From the NCBI GenBank assembly GCA_016927965.1, contig JAFGLP010000023.1, forward strand, positions 1-43,855: a DNA stretch of 43,855 nucleotides, written 5' to 3'. This stretch comes from Dehalococcoidia bacterium. Its GTDB lineage: Bacteria > Chloroflexota > Dehalococcoidia > GIF9 > UBA5629. The position numbers and the translations under genes are program-made. Below are positions 8,637 through 16,162 of this stretch, piece by piece. The stretch's first letter is position 1. Each line of letters starts with the position of its first letter. Below the pieces are notes generated by a model that was not told where the DNA came from, ran no database searches, and saw only the letters and a program-made list of their open reading frames with translations.

Positions 8637-8864
8637 TCATTTCGAAATTTCTGTCAAAAAACAGTGGTATTCAATTTGTTTTTGTGGTGTTATATTGTAG
8701 AGGCTATTTATTTGTTCGGTTGGATATTCACCGTCAAACCGGCAAACATGCTGCAGGAGCTCAAAGGCCAGGCCGACTCTATGCGGTGGCAAATAGAATT
8801 TTCTCTCGATTCTTTGTGTCAGGTTATTCTTACTGGTAATCACTTCATGCAGTTGTAAGGCCAT
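8637..8864 (-). pseudogene. Truncated VTC-domain (polyphosphate polymerase-like) N-terminus
   Basis: A 75-codon frame beginning MALQLHEVITSK, then IERKFYLPPHRVGLAFELL and EYPTEQINSLYNITP. This matches the opening of VTC-domain proteins: a basic ERKF strand, a helix, then the YP...NSLYFDT strand. Complete bacterial VTC-domain proteins run to well over 200 residues; here the frame stops after about 75, before the rest of the tunnel residues, and I could not find a continuation. GGGAG precedes the ATG by nine bases, so the 5' end looks like a real gene start. It sits in an AT-rich stretch, consistent with a decayed gene. An independent small protein cannot be excluded. Confidence 0.4.
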
Positions 8865-9038
8865 TGGATATTACTCCCGGTTATAAATAAGCTGTCATCA
8901 CCGGCAGGCTCTGTATAATCAGCCGGATTTATTTCTCGAACATTAAAAATATATAGTAAAAACAATTGGTAACTATCCCTTGACGCCACGTGGTTAGCGT
9001 AGTGCAATTGATTTCGTATGATGTCTCGTTTTGTTAGG

Positions 9039-9749
9039 TTACGCTTTGGCATGATTTGGCTTTACCTCAGTATCCAAATAGGCATATCCACGATTACGAT
9101 CATTACGGAAAGTATAGAATATCAAGTACCCCTTCCAAGGTTTCCCGTATGTCCTAATTGTAGCTGTTAAATAAAGATGGTCATCCGGTGCTTTTTCAGG
9201 TGCGTTATCGTAGAATACGTCAATTCCTCCAACTTCATCAGGAACGGATTTATAGTTATAATAAGGCTCTTTCCATGTTTCTTTGTTTTCATCCTGAACA
9301 TTTGCAATCTCTATGATATGTTTGGGGGCGTGCCCTTTGGTACTTTTTTGGGCATTAAAGAACAAGTGAAATCTATTAGTTGAATATGGTTGCCTCGATG
9401 TGATTACCAGAATGATATTTTTAGAACTATTCGTTTCTAATTCTAATTTTTTACTAACATGACGAAATTTTCTATTTTCTCCTATCCCATATCTAACAGG
9501 GTCAAGCGATATTGTCATAACAAACGGATTTTTTAAACGGTACTGATTCCTTAGAAAATAGAATAGGGCTACAAATACCGTTAGTGTCCCAGGAATTGAT
9601 ACCGCTATGGCAATAATCTCGCCAACGGATAGAGTACAGTCAATTGTTATCATAGTAATTGTATAACTCAATACTATTAACGATGGTAAGCCTAATCCCA
9701 TCATTAACAGTGACGCTACATTGGTGTACTTACTAAGGTATTCTATCAT
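9039..9749 (-). CDS. Hypothetical membrane protein in an AT-rich patch
   Basis: A 236-residue protein with two N-terminal membrane spans (LLMMGLGLPSLIVLSYTITM and IIAIAVSIPGTLTVFVALFY) followed by a soluble, presumably cytoplasmic, beta-rich domain of about 165 residues. I recognise no family. Base composition is clearly richer in A and T than the neighbouring genes and the codon choice differs, so it was probably acquired separately. It shares the patch with the VTC remnant (8637-8864) and the near-empty stretch 9750-10037. No partner gene is visible. Confidence 0.65.
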   Translation of the reverse strand: MIEYLSKYTNVASLLMMGLGLPSLIVLSYTITMITIDCTLSVGEIIAIAVSIPGTLTVFVALFYFLRNQYRLKNPFVMTISLDPVRYGIGENRKFRHVSKKLELETNSSKNIILVITSRQPYSTNRFHLFFNAQKSTKGHAPKHIIEIANVQDENKETWKEPYYNYKSVPDEVGGIDVFYDNAPEKAPDDHLYLTATIRTYGKPWKGYLIFYTFRNDRNRGYAYLDTEVKPNHAKA

Positions 9750-10037
9750 GATACCTCAGCAAATCCCATAAGTACGTGGTGACAGGTGATACTCGCCAAA
9801 TATTAAGTATTTATTTGGTGTTCGGAAGATTATTTTCTTAATAGGGGCTTGAAGTCGGAAGGCTATACTATAGATAATTGTATATAATAAACGTATACAA
9901 TATATCATGATTGATCTGTGATAGGGAGAAGATGTTTTCCTGTGATAATGAGGGAAAAAGCGGATGGGGCAGGGCGCGAGGATGGGCAATTAGACTGCGA
10001 TTAATTTCCGGATCTGACCGGGTATTGCCGGCAGAGT

Positions 10038-10337
10038 CTATGGCAGATTGGTGATAATTTCCTTCAACTCCGCTTCTGAAAAAGAGCGCAGCGTATTGGT
10101 GTGCAGATTACCCTGAGCTCCCAGTGCCAGGGCTGCTGCCGCCGCTTTTTTATCATCGTCCGCCTGGATGATAAAAAAACCGTCATAATGGTCCATGCCC
10201 ATTACCAGATGAAACCCTTTGACTTTTACTCCTGCCCTGTTTAATACTCTGGCCGCAGATTTAATTGTGGCGGGCAGCTTCTTTAAATCCTTTGCACCCT
10301 GCTGGGTTAACCCAACAAATACTATATAAGCAGACAT
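10038..10337 (-). CDS. GYD-domain protein
   Basis: A 99-residue protein of the GYD-domain family (ferredoxin-like alpha/beta fold; function unknown). It shows YIVFVGLTQQGAKDLKK at the start, VKVKGFHLVMGMDHYDGFFI in the centre, and AAALALGAQGNLHTNTLRSF near the end. I place the start at the ATG at 10337: AAGGAGGT lies at proper spacing, whereas a GTG two codons upstream would overlap that site. It is the last gene of the mannosylglycerate run, 77 bases after mpgP, and may be co-transcribed. Nothing in it points to a role in solute synthesis. Confidence 0.85.
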   Translation of the reverse strand: MSAYIVFVGLTQQGAKDLKKLPATIKSAARVLNRAGVKVKGFHLVMGMDHYDGFFIIQADDDKKAAAAALALGAQGNLHTNTLRSFSEAELKEIITNLP

Positions 10338-10414
10338 TAGCACACCTCCTTACATTAAGCCTTCATCCATTCTCTACCAAATTTTCTCTGAGGTAACCCG
10401 GAATGCCGGGACTG

Positions 10415-11233
10415 TTAATGAGTGCCTGCTATTTCTTCTATAGCTTTTGTCCATCCTTCGGGGCCGATGCCCTTAATATAACGCAGGTTGGGCAAATCCA
10501 GTGACTCCCAGCTGCCGTCCTTCTGCTGCACCAGGATGGGAATGTCTACCATTGACAGCATGGGAAAATCGTTGGGACTGTCGCCGATGGCTGCCGTCAA
10601 TATCTCCCCGAACTTCCTGCGGAAGAGATTGATAAGGATCCCAGTGGCAACCCCCTTATCATTGGCCCCAACGACATTATAATAGCGGCCGCCCATGGAA
10701 CAGTTTAGGCCTTTTGCGGCCAGCTCTTTCAAGGCAGGGCCGATTTCACCGGATAATTCGGGTACCAGTGTTTCGCTGTATTCCCGCTGTTTGGCCAGGC
10801 GGGCTGCCTCCAGCCTGAGGCCGGTCTCCGCTGCCACCTCTTCATCACTCATGTCAGAGAAGCCCCGTAGCTTAATATTATGAGCTGCAATGATCTCCTT
10901 TAGTATCCGCCGGATTTCCTCATATGGGGTACCAAGCTCGATTACCTGATAGCCCTTGTCAATCCTCTGAAGATCGAAATCAAAAGGGAAGTAGCCCTCT
11001 TCTATAAACACCGCCCCGCCGTTCTCGACGATAAACGGGTCTTTAATCTCCAGCTTTTTACGATAAGCTTCCTGCTCAGACCGTGTCTTGGCCGAGCAGA
11101 AGACAAGAGGGATTCTCTCTCTTTTTACATATTCTATCGCTGGTAAAGCCTTTTCATACGAATATGTATCCCGGTCCAGTAAAGTACCGTCCAGGTCGGT
11201 AAAAATAACCAGCTTTGTGCTTACATCTGCCAT
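10415..11233 (-). CDS. mpgP: Mannosyl-3-phosphoglycerate phosphatase
   Basis: A 272-residue HAD-superfamily phosphatase of the MpgP/YedP (Cof-type) branch. It would remove phosphate from mannosyl-3-phosphoglycerate to give mannosylglycerate in the cytoplasm. Motif I is FTDLDGTLLD with nucleophile Asp13 and acid/base Asp15; motif II is in VFCSAKTRSEQ; the late Mg-binding motif is GDSPNDFPML. The stretch FIVENGGAVF and the cap domain fit the MpgP family, as does the length. It is 42 bases downstream of the amidotransferase gene and in the same operon as mpgS. In Dehalococcoides synthase and phosphatase activities lie in one bifunctional protein; here they are separate. The ribosome site is weak, consistent with coupled translation. 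Confidence 0.88.
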   Translation of the reverse strand: MADVSTKLVIFTDLDGTLLDRDTYSYEKALPAIEYVKRERIPLVFCSAKTRSEQEAYRKKLEIKDPFIVENGGAVFIEEGYFPFDFDLQRIDKGYQVIELGTPYEEIRRILKEIIAAHNIKLRGFSDMSDEEVAAETGLRLEAARLAKQREYSETLVPELSGEIGPALKELAAKGLNCSMGGRYYNVVGANDKGVATGILINLFRRKFGEILTAAIGDSPNDFPMLSMVDIPILVQQKDGSWESLDLPNLRYIKGIGPEGWTKAIEEIAGTH

Positions 11234-11275
11234 GATATCAGTCTCTCAATAACGAGTATACATTACAGATATAGA

Positions 11276-12964
11276 TTAGTTCATTGTCGGATTTAAGAAA
11301 TGCCCTATTATCCCCTTTTCCTTTTCGTTAAGAAGATCATTTTGATAAGCTACCCAGTCTAAAAATAGTTGAACGTCGTCCTGGGGCTTCCATAGTTCTG
11401 GATTACCATACCGATAACCGTAACGGGAAGAGCTGCCCAGTTTTTCCTTCAAGTTAGCTTCAGCCGTGTAGCCGCGTTGCCTTGCGAGTTCCATATTAAA
11501 ACCATGACGCTTTGCCAGTGAGATGAAAAGTTCATGGACTCCAGCCCCATGCTGAGCAGCTTCCTTGGGGCGCATCGCCCACTTTTCCGGTACACCTTCC
11601 TCAACTGCAAGCAGACGATGGATCAGCTTATCAATAGAATTTGCATCGGTACTTATTTTTAGCTCGGGGGCAATCGCCATGGCAGTGCGGATGACCTGCG
11701 GGTCAAGGTAAGGGACTCTCAACTCGATGCTATGCGCCATGGTTATTTTATCTTCTCTCTCCAGAGTTTCCTTGTAAAGGTGTAGCAGGTCATCCTTCAT
11801 GCGGAAATGAAACTCTGCATAACCTTCCTTTTCCGCGATTGTCCTGTACCAGGGATAACCTCCGAATAGCTCGTCAGCTGCCTGCCCGGTGAGCAATACC
11901 AGCTGATCATCCTGATAGGCAGCTCGAACGGCAGCAAATATCGGCACAGCTACCTCTACCTGTCCGAAGCTGCGGTCTTCTATAACGCGCATGATCTCAG
12001 GAATTAATTGCCAGACACTGTCTTCTGTTAATTCTACCGCTTTTAGCTCCAGTCCCATTTCACGCGCAATAATAATCGAGGATTGCAAGTCGGAAGAATC
12101 TCTATTCCCGGCTGTATAACAGGTTATATTGGCGCCCAGGTTTCTGGCCACCTGGGCTATAAGAACGCTGTCGATACCACCGGAAAATATAATGCCCACA
12201 CTGTCCTGATTGTGAATACGTTTGGCAATCGCTGTTTCAAGCGACTGGCGGTAGGCTTTTAAGGCCTCTGATTTGTCGGTAATCGACGGGTAGTCGGGGA
12301 TGATCTCAGACGGATTATGCCGTTTGAGCGAAATACCGTTGGGAGAGTAGGTGATGAACTGTCCGGGTAAAAGGCGCTCAACACCTTTATCAATCCCTAT
12401 ATCGGACAGAGCTTTTTTTTCAGAAGCAAAGGCATGAAGATGTCCTTTATTGCCTACGTATAGCTGCCTGACACCGATACGGTCGCGGACGATAACTACC
12501 TCTTTACCGTTGGTAGCTGCCACTGCATATACGCCGTCACATTGGCTTAACGCCCTTTCTGTAGCCAGGGTCAGATCACTGTCATAATTATCGGCAATCA
12601 GGTGGGCCAGCACTTCGCTGTCCGTATTGGAAGTAAAATGATATTTGCTTTCCATCTGCGGCCGCAATTGCTGGTAATTGTAAATCTCCCCATTATGCAG
12701 CACGGTTACACGTCCATCACCACCGATGAAGGGCTGGGTCCCGATCATCCCTCCTACTACTGCCAGGCGGGTATGTCCGAGAGCAACGGGACCATGTGCA
12801 AGGTCCCAATCGAGTTCAGATACATCGTCGGCACGGCTTATAGAATTACCTGCGACATAGCCTGCTCCATTAGGCCCCCGGTGACGCATTGCCTCAAGCA
12901 TCTTGCGAAGCTCGGGGCCTACATCAGCGTTTTCTGTTGATATGACTCCAGCGATTCCACACAT
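11276..12964 (-). CDS. Asparagine-synthetase-like glutamine amidotransferase in the mannosylglycerate operon
   Basis: A 562-residue protein with both AsnB domains. The N-terminal class II glutaminase has Cys2 exposed after Met removal (MCGIAG), Arg66 in GHTRLA, LHNGEIYNY at 89-97 and Asp115. The C-terminal ATP-dependent synthetase has the PP-loop SGGIDS at 261-266, GQAADELFGGY at 360-370, ELRVPYLD and RPKEAAQHGAG. In E. coli AsnB the third motif reads GEGSDE and its Glu348 controls acyl-adenylate formation; here Gln361 sits at that place and the next Gly is Ala. The enzyme should activate a carboxylate as acyl-AMP and amidate it. The start is fixed by Cys2 and AAAGGAG ten bases upstream. Lying between the nucleotidyltransferase and mpgP, it may act on a pathway product (see findings); plain asparagine synthesis remains possible. 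Confidence 0.85.
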   Translation of the reverse strand: MCGIAGVISTENADVGPELRKMLEAMRHRGPNGAGYVAGNSISRADDVSELDWDLAHGPVALGHTRLAVVGGMIGTQPFIGGDGRVTVLHNGEIYNYQQLRPQMESKYHFTSNTDSEVLAHLIADNYDSDLTLATERALSQCDGVYAVAATNGKEVVIVRDRIGVRQLYVGNKGHLHAFASEKKALSDIGIDKGVERLLPGQFITYSPNGISLKRHNPSEIIPDYPSITDKSEALKAYRQSLETAIAKRIHNQDSVGIIFSGGIDSVLIAQVARNLGANITCYTAGNRDSSDLQSSIIIAREMGLELKAVELTEDSVWQLIPEIMRVIEDRSFGQVEVAVPIFAAVRAAYQDDQLVLLTGQAADELFGGYPWYRTIAEKEGYAEFHFRMKDDLLHLYKETLEREDKITMAHSIELRVPYLDPQVIRTAMAIAPELKISTDANSIDKLIHRLLAVEEGVPEKWAMRPKEAAQHGAGVHELFISLAKRHGFNMELARQRGYTAEANLKEKLGSSSRYGYRYGNPELWKPQDDVQLFLDWVAYQNDLLNEKEKGIIGHFLNPTMN

Positions 12965-13046
12965 ATTTAAATGTCTCCTTTAAGAAAAAATCTTAGTTTT
13001 TGTTTTATGATGATGGCAGATTCTCTTCAGAATCTGATATTTGGTA

Positions 13047-13069
13047 AAGCACTATTATATTAAGTGCTT
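13047..13069 (-). promoter_or_regulatory. Inverted repeat enclosing a TATAAT, before the amidotransferase gene
   Basis: AAGCACT (13047-13053) and AGTGCTT (13063-13069) form a perfect 7-bp inverted repeat. On the minus strand its 9-base centre contains TATAAT (13054-13059). No good -35 hexamer is at the right spacing. It sits about 85 bases before the amidotransferase start in the only sizeable gap of the operon, so an internal regulated promoter or a processing hairpin is possible. Confidence 0.35.
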
Positions 13070-13105
13070 CCCAATTTGTATGATACAACTGCCCGGGAAT
13101 ACAGG

Positions 13106-14173
13106 TCAGCTGAGATAGGTATCAGGCTCCACTTGTGTGGCAGCTGATAGTATGAATCCGCTTTTTAATAGCACTTTTTCGCCCAGGACGCAGCCGTCAG
13201 GGATATGGCATCCCTCTTGAATAACACTATTGGAACCGATAACGCAGTTTTTCAGCTCCGCATTTTTACCTACGTTAACTCCATCCCATAATATACTGCT
13301 GTCAATAACAGCCCCGCTGTCAATCTTACATCGGGAACCCAGCACGGCAGGTCCCTTTATCTCTGCATTTTCGGCAATGATACATCCTTCTGCAATCAAT
13401 ACTGGTTCTTTAATCCTGGCTGATTGATGGATCTGGCTTTTACTATTGGCTTGAAGCGAGCTGTTGCCATGACTCAGCAGAAGGTCATGATGCACCTTCA
13501 GGTATTTCTCAGGTGTTCCAATATCGATCCAGTAAGCCTCCGAGGGATAGCTCAGGATAGGCTCCTGGTTCTCAAGCAGGGAAGGGAATACATCGTGTTC
13601 AAACATGAACCGGGTTGCAGCAGGGATACGTGCCAAAACCTCCGGCTCCAGTATATAGATGCCGGCATTTATCATATTCGTCGTGACCGCATCCCAGCCT
13701 GGTTTCTCCACGAAGCGTTTTACCATACCCCGGGCGTCTGTTTCCACTACACCGTAAATAGTGGGGTTGTCTACCGGAGTAAGTGCTATACTGACCATGG
13801 GTTTTATATCCTGATGCTGCTTTATCATATCCGCAAGGTCTATTTCGGTCACGATATCACCATTAAAAACAAGGAACGGTCCGTCCAGAAAGCGCTCGGT
13901 ATTTTTTACCGCACCCGCAGTTCCCAGAGGGGAATCTTCGACTACGTAATGTATTCGGACGCCTAATTGACTGCCGTCTCCGAGACAATCTTGAATGGGA
14001 TCGGGCAGATAACCCATAGCCAGTATGACCTCATCGATGCCATGTTTCTTGAGGTACTGCAACAGGTGCTCCAAAAACGGCTGGTTAAGAATAGGCACAA
14101 TTGATTTTGGTCTATTAAGAGTCAGCGGACGCAGCCGGGTGCCTTCACCGCCAACCAAAATTACTGCTTTCAT
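13106..14173 (-). CDS. Sugar-1-phosphate nucleotidyltransferase, probably mannose-1-phosphate guanylyltransferase
   Basis: A 355-residue protein. The N-terminal nucleotidyltransferase domain (1 to about 235) opens with VGGEGTRLRPLTLNRPKSIV, including the GxGTRL signature and Lys23, and has FLVFNGDIVTEID for metal binding and FVEKPGW for sugar phosphate binding. The C-terminal part (about 250-350) is a left-handed beta-helix of hexapeptide-like turns. This is the GDP-mannose pyrophosphorylase architecture. GDP-mannose is the donor for MpgS, and the start codon overlaps the mpgS stop by one base (TAATG), which strongly supports that substrate. Glucose-1-phosphate specificity cannot be excluded by eye. 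Confidence 0.85.
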   Translation of the reverse strand: MKAVILVGGEGTRLRPLTLNRPKSIVPILNQPFLEHLLQYLKKHGIDEVILAMGYLPDPIQDCLGDGSQLGVRIHYVVEDSPLGTAGAVKNTERFLDGPFLVFNGDIVTEIDLADMIKQHQDIKPMVSIALTPVDNPTIYGVVETDARGMVKRFVEKPGWDAVTTNMINAGIYILEPEVLARIPAATRFMFEHDVFPSLLENQEPILSYPSEAYWIDIGTPEKYLKVHHDLLLSHGNSSLQANSKSQIHQSARIKEPVLIAEGCIIAENAEIKGPAVLGSRCKIDSGAVIDSSILWDGVNVGKNAELKNCVIGSNSVIQEGCHIPDGCVLGEKVLLKSGFILSAATQVEPDTYLS

Positions 14174-15372
14174 TATTCATGCTTCTCCAATGCAGAATAG
14201 GATTCCAGCTTATCAGCCATTGCATTGGTAAATTTTTTCAAATTCAATTTATTCAACGGGTCAATGAATATGGGGACCGGCGGCTGTCCGCCGGACTCAA
14301 TGGCATTTTGTTGTAACAATTCATTGATGATTACCTTCTTGGTCTCATCTTCGCAGATAGGAGAATGATAGATGGTACCCAATCCGGGCAAGAGCATCTC
14401 CTTAGTGATGTGCTGGCCCCCCTTTTCCTCATGCAGATGGGGATTGCGGGTTTCCGTCTGAAAGATCTCTATACCATGCTTGGCAGCCGCTGGATAGGAC
14501 ATGGGCAATATACCGCCGAATCCTTCAAAGATCGATATCAGCTCCTGGGGTTCCACCGCATAGCTGGATGCATAGGTAATCAGCTCAGCCAGTTTCATGC
14601 TCATGGCATGTTCGCCGGCATTACCCGTTTTAATGATCTCGGTCTCGAATCCAGTCCTGTTGGATATCAGGGAATTCATGCATTTATTAGTTGTTTCCGA
14701 TACGCGGCCCCATTTCTTAAAGTACATCCCGGATGACACCTTGGGCTTATAACGCCATAATACTCTGGCCATTGCATATGGAGACCGGGCCATGCTGAAG
14801 CTGGTTGCAAAGCACTTAACATATTCCCACACGGCACCCGGGAAATAGTTGTCGGCATCTATAAAGCCCACATAGTCCTTATTGGATAGCATGGCAATGA
14901 ACATGGCTGCTATCATGCCTTCAGCTTTTCCATTCCTGATCAATCCATCCGCACCGAGGATTGACTTGTAGCCTGCGTCGGCCAGAGACCTGGCCAGTAA
15001 GGGGTCTTTCTGATGAAAGATCAGCGCTTCCCTGCGGGTAAAGTGGCAGAACTGATTAAGTGCGTCCTGCTCCATCCTGAATCTGTCAATTCGGCTTCTC
15101 TGGCTGTTGGAGATTACGATTATCAAACACTCATGGGGAATACCGCTGATAACACCTTCAAAGAGCTTCAGCTTTTCATCTTTGACAGGTATGACAACCG
15201 CCATTCTCTCTTCAAGGTCTTTTATGGTGTCTTCTTTCACTCTCTGAACTGCAATATTCTCATATACGGAGAGCTCTTTTTCTCTTCCGGAATCTAAAGC
15301 GAGCACTTTCTGCACATCGTTAATACGGACTGAACCAAAGCGCTCGGTATATCTGGGACTTTCTATTATCAT
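14173..15372 (-). CDS. mpgS: Mannosyl-3-phosphoglycerate synthase
   Basis: A 399-residue glycosyltransferase of family GT55, the usual length for MpgS. It transfers mannose from GDP-mannose to 3-phosphoglycerate. Recognisable elements are MAVVIPVKDEKLKLFEGVIS, IVISNSQRSRIDRFR, the IFHQKDPLLA segment, GKAEGM, and the metal-binding GFIDADNYFPGAVWEYV. The frame could extend to 15447, but AAAGGAGG lies four bases before the ATG at 15372, and the translated leader upstream looks non-coding. It is the first gene of the operon, with a sigma70-type promoter about 95 bases upstream. The sequence lacks a fused phosphatase domain, unlike Dehalococcoides MgsD. Confidence 0.92.
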   Translation of the reverse strand: MIIESPRYTERFGSVRINDVQKVLALDSGREKELSVYENIAVQRVKEDTIKDLEERMAVVIPVKDEKLKLFEGVISGIPHECLIIVISNSQRSRIDRFRMEQDALNQFCHFTRREALIFHQKDPLLARSLADAGYKSILGADGLIRNGKAEGMIAAMFIAMLSNKDYVGFIDADNYFPGAVWEYVKCFATSFSMARSPYAMARVLWRYKPKVSSGMYFKKWGRVSETTNKCMNSLISNRTGFETEIIKTGNAGEHAMSMKLAELITYASSYAVEPQELISIFEGFGGILPMSYPAAAKHGIEIFQTETRNPHLHEEKGGQHITKEMLLPGLGTIYHSPICEDETKKVIINELLQQNAIESGGQPPVPIFIDPLNKLNLKKFTNAMADKLESYSALEKHE

Positions 15373-15466
15373 GTGGCCTCCTTTACAGGATTCGGCAGAA
15401 TGTAGTGGTATGAAAATTTGACACGGCTTGATCGTCATTATCGCCAATCATCCGCTATGACGGCTT

Positions 15467-15495
15467 ATTATCGTATAAAAATAGCTTCAAGTCAA
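15467..15495 (-). promoter_or_regulatory. Promoter of the mannosylglycerate operon
   Basis: On the minus strand TTGACT (15495-15490), a 17-base spacer, then GATAAT (15472-15467). Each hexamer matches sigma70 consensus at five of six positions. The expected transcript start is near 15460, leaving an 85-90 base leader before mpgS. Confidence 0.6.
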
Positions 15496-15588
15496 TTTTT
15501 TGATCGTATCAGCGGAAAATAATATTGCGGCGTAGAGGTACTGTCTTGTATGCTTTACCTGAGGATTTAATCTTCAGGGAGATATGAA

Positions 15589-15810
15589 ATGACGTTTCTC
15601 ATTAAAGTGCTTGAACAGGGTTGGATGATGTGGTTATGTGGTATCTGCGGCGATGCTCTTACGCTAACCGGCATTGTATTTGCGGCGCTAAACCAGTCTG
15701 TGGCCGGATTCTCTCCTATCGTGTGGATATTGCTGGGCATGGTGTTTTATTTCTATTTTGTCATGTCCCTGCTGGCCCGGATTTTGGTCAAAATCAGTGG
15801 GACTAAATAA
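15589..15810 (+). CDS. Small two-span membrane protein, unknown
   Basis: A 73-residue protein with two hydrophobic segments (WLCGICGDALTLTGIVFAAL and IVWILLGMVFYFYFVMSLLA) joined by a short loop, and a basic C-terminal end. GGGAG precedes the ATG by about eight bases. It is divergent from mpgS and shares its intergenic region, so the two could be co-regulated. No family is recognised. Confidence 0.6.
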   Translation: MTFLIKVLEQGWMMWLCGICGDALTLTGIVFAALNQSVAGFSPIVWILLGMVFYFYFVMSLLARILVKISGTK

Positions 15811-16162
15811 CTGAACAAGCAAAGCTGTGAAGCTGGCTGCCACCTATTTAGATTTCTTTATTAATAACCGTAAAGGCTATTCAACAACGGATATTATCCG
15901 GCTGAAACATGAAATAATGCAGAATAATCATGCGCGTGGTCTGGTCAGTATTTGGCTTGTGTATTGAGTGATAGTCAGTTGTTAGTTGCGAATATCCCGG
16001 TGATTATTTTCCATTTGCCTGTATAATTAAGGCGATCACGGTAAACCTGTTGTTTTTGAGCAGGCACGGATTTAAAACAGGACTCTGCATGTTGCCGGAA
16101 AATAAACCTTTTCCATCGGAATCCGTTTTAATAATTACCATGATACAAAATAAGGGAGTAAT
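15811..16162. other. Intergenic region, no gene seen
   Basis: About 350 bases between two plus-strand genes. A TATAAT at 16022-16027 lacks a -35 hexamer at normal spacing. No open frame with protein-like content, RNA fold or repeat was noticed. It probably holds the promoter of the DUF5667 gene. Confidence 0.4.

Noticed and set aside
8840..9052. A 70-codon minus-strand frame between the orphan membrane gene and the VTC remnant
   Set aside because: It overlaps both neighbours and its sequence shows no domain; AT-rich DNA gives such frames by chance.
9756..9989. A 77-codon minus-strand frame upstream of the orphan membrane gene
   Set aside because: Composition is odd (many Tyr, Ile, His, Pro), with no good start site and no domain.
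15373..15447. An upstream start of mpgS adding 25 residues
   Set aside because: The extension would begin almost at the predicted transcript start and has no ribosome site, whereas AAAGGAGG precedes the ATG at 15372.
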